The position numbers and the translations under genes were made by a program. Below, piece by piece: positions 6,130 through 6,216 of a stretch of DNA of 6,216 nt. Source of the stretch: Rhodospirillales bacterium (lineage in GTDB: Bacteria > Pseudomonadota > Alphaproteobacteria > Rhodospirillales > Defluviicoccaceae); NCBI GenBank assembly GCA_026125865.1, contig JAHCKI010000152.1:1-6216 (forward strand), given 5' to 3'. The notes under the pieces are model-generated. The model made no database searches, was not told where the DNA came from, and worked only from the letters and a program-made list of their open reading frames with translations. Positions within the stretch are counted from its first letter, which is position 1. Every line of letters starts with the position of its first letter.

Positions 6130-6216
6130 CGCGCACCTGCACTTTCGGTTGGTGGTGGGTCCTTGAAACAGGACTTCTGGGTTGTCACTTCGGTGGCGAT
6201 GTGGCGACCGATGAAA
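6130..6216. other. Non-coding tail after gyrB with weak hairpins
   Basis: No gene is supported in these 87 bases. A 5-bp stem pairs GTCCT (6159-6163) with AGGAC (6170-6174). A second hairpin, 6184-6197, has a five-pair stem (one G-U) closed by a C(UUCG)G tetraloop, which is unusually stable for its size. Neither is followed by a T run, so neither is a convincing terminator. The last six bases read ATGAAA and could begin a gene beyond the window, but nothing supports that. Confidence 0.4.

Noticed and set aside
6159..6197. Intrinsic terminator after gyrB
   Set aside because: Both hairpins are short and neither is followed by a T run; the real terminator may lie beyond the window.

Overview
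The window carries a chromosomal replication-initiation cluster: the 3' two-thirds of dnaA, then complete dnaN, recF and gyrB, all on the + strand. The protein sequences look alphaproteobacterial. DnaA has the Walker B segment MIDDVQFISGKDSTQEEFF and the ending GRKFGNRDHTTVMHAVRKV. RecF has the SPGRGLRR and SGRRRLLDR segments. GyrB has PLRGKILNVERARFD and a Gram-negative-type insertion in its C-terminal half. Base composition is moderately GC-rich by eye. The unbroken order dnaA-dnaN-recF-gyrB is an ancestral bacterial arrangement that many alphaproteobacteria have lost, so a Rhodospirillales-like lineage is a reasonable but unproven guess.

Layout: 1-978 is dnaA, cut at the left edge. 979-1317 is a 339-base gap with a 9-bp hairpin just after dnaA, an extended -10 promoter candidate near 1151-1159, several short repeats, and a 15-codon upstream ORF that runs into the dnaN start. 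1318-2436 is dnaN. 2437-2513 is a short junction where the recF start is ambiguous. About 2514-3659 is recF. Only 13 bases separate the recF stop from gyrB at 3673-6129. 6130-6216 is a non-coding tail with weak hairpins and no convincing terminator.

Function: DnaA opens the origin, the DnaN clamp gives the replicase processivity, RecF loads recombination proteins at stalled forks and gaps, and gyrase removes the positive supercoils made ahead of the fork. dnaN, recF and gyrB probably share transcripts from a promoter in the dnaA-dnaN gap, with extra read-through from dnaA possible.

I see no novel system, mobile element, CRISPR array or RNA gene. The genes are ordinary and intact. The points worth a second look are regulatory: a terminator-shaped hairpin plus T7 run inside the 3' end of recF, a six-codon minicistron linking recF to gyrB by two ATGA overlaps, a similar upstream ORF ending on the dnaN start, and a possible non-standard recF start.
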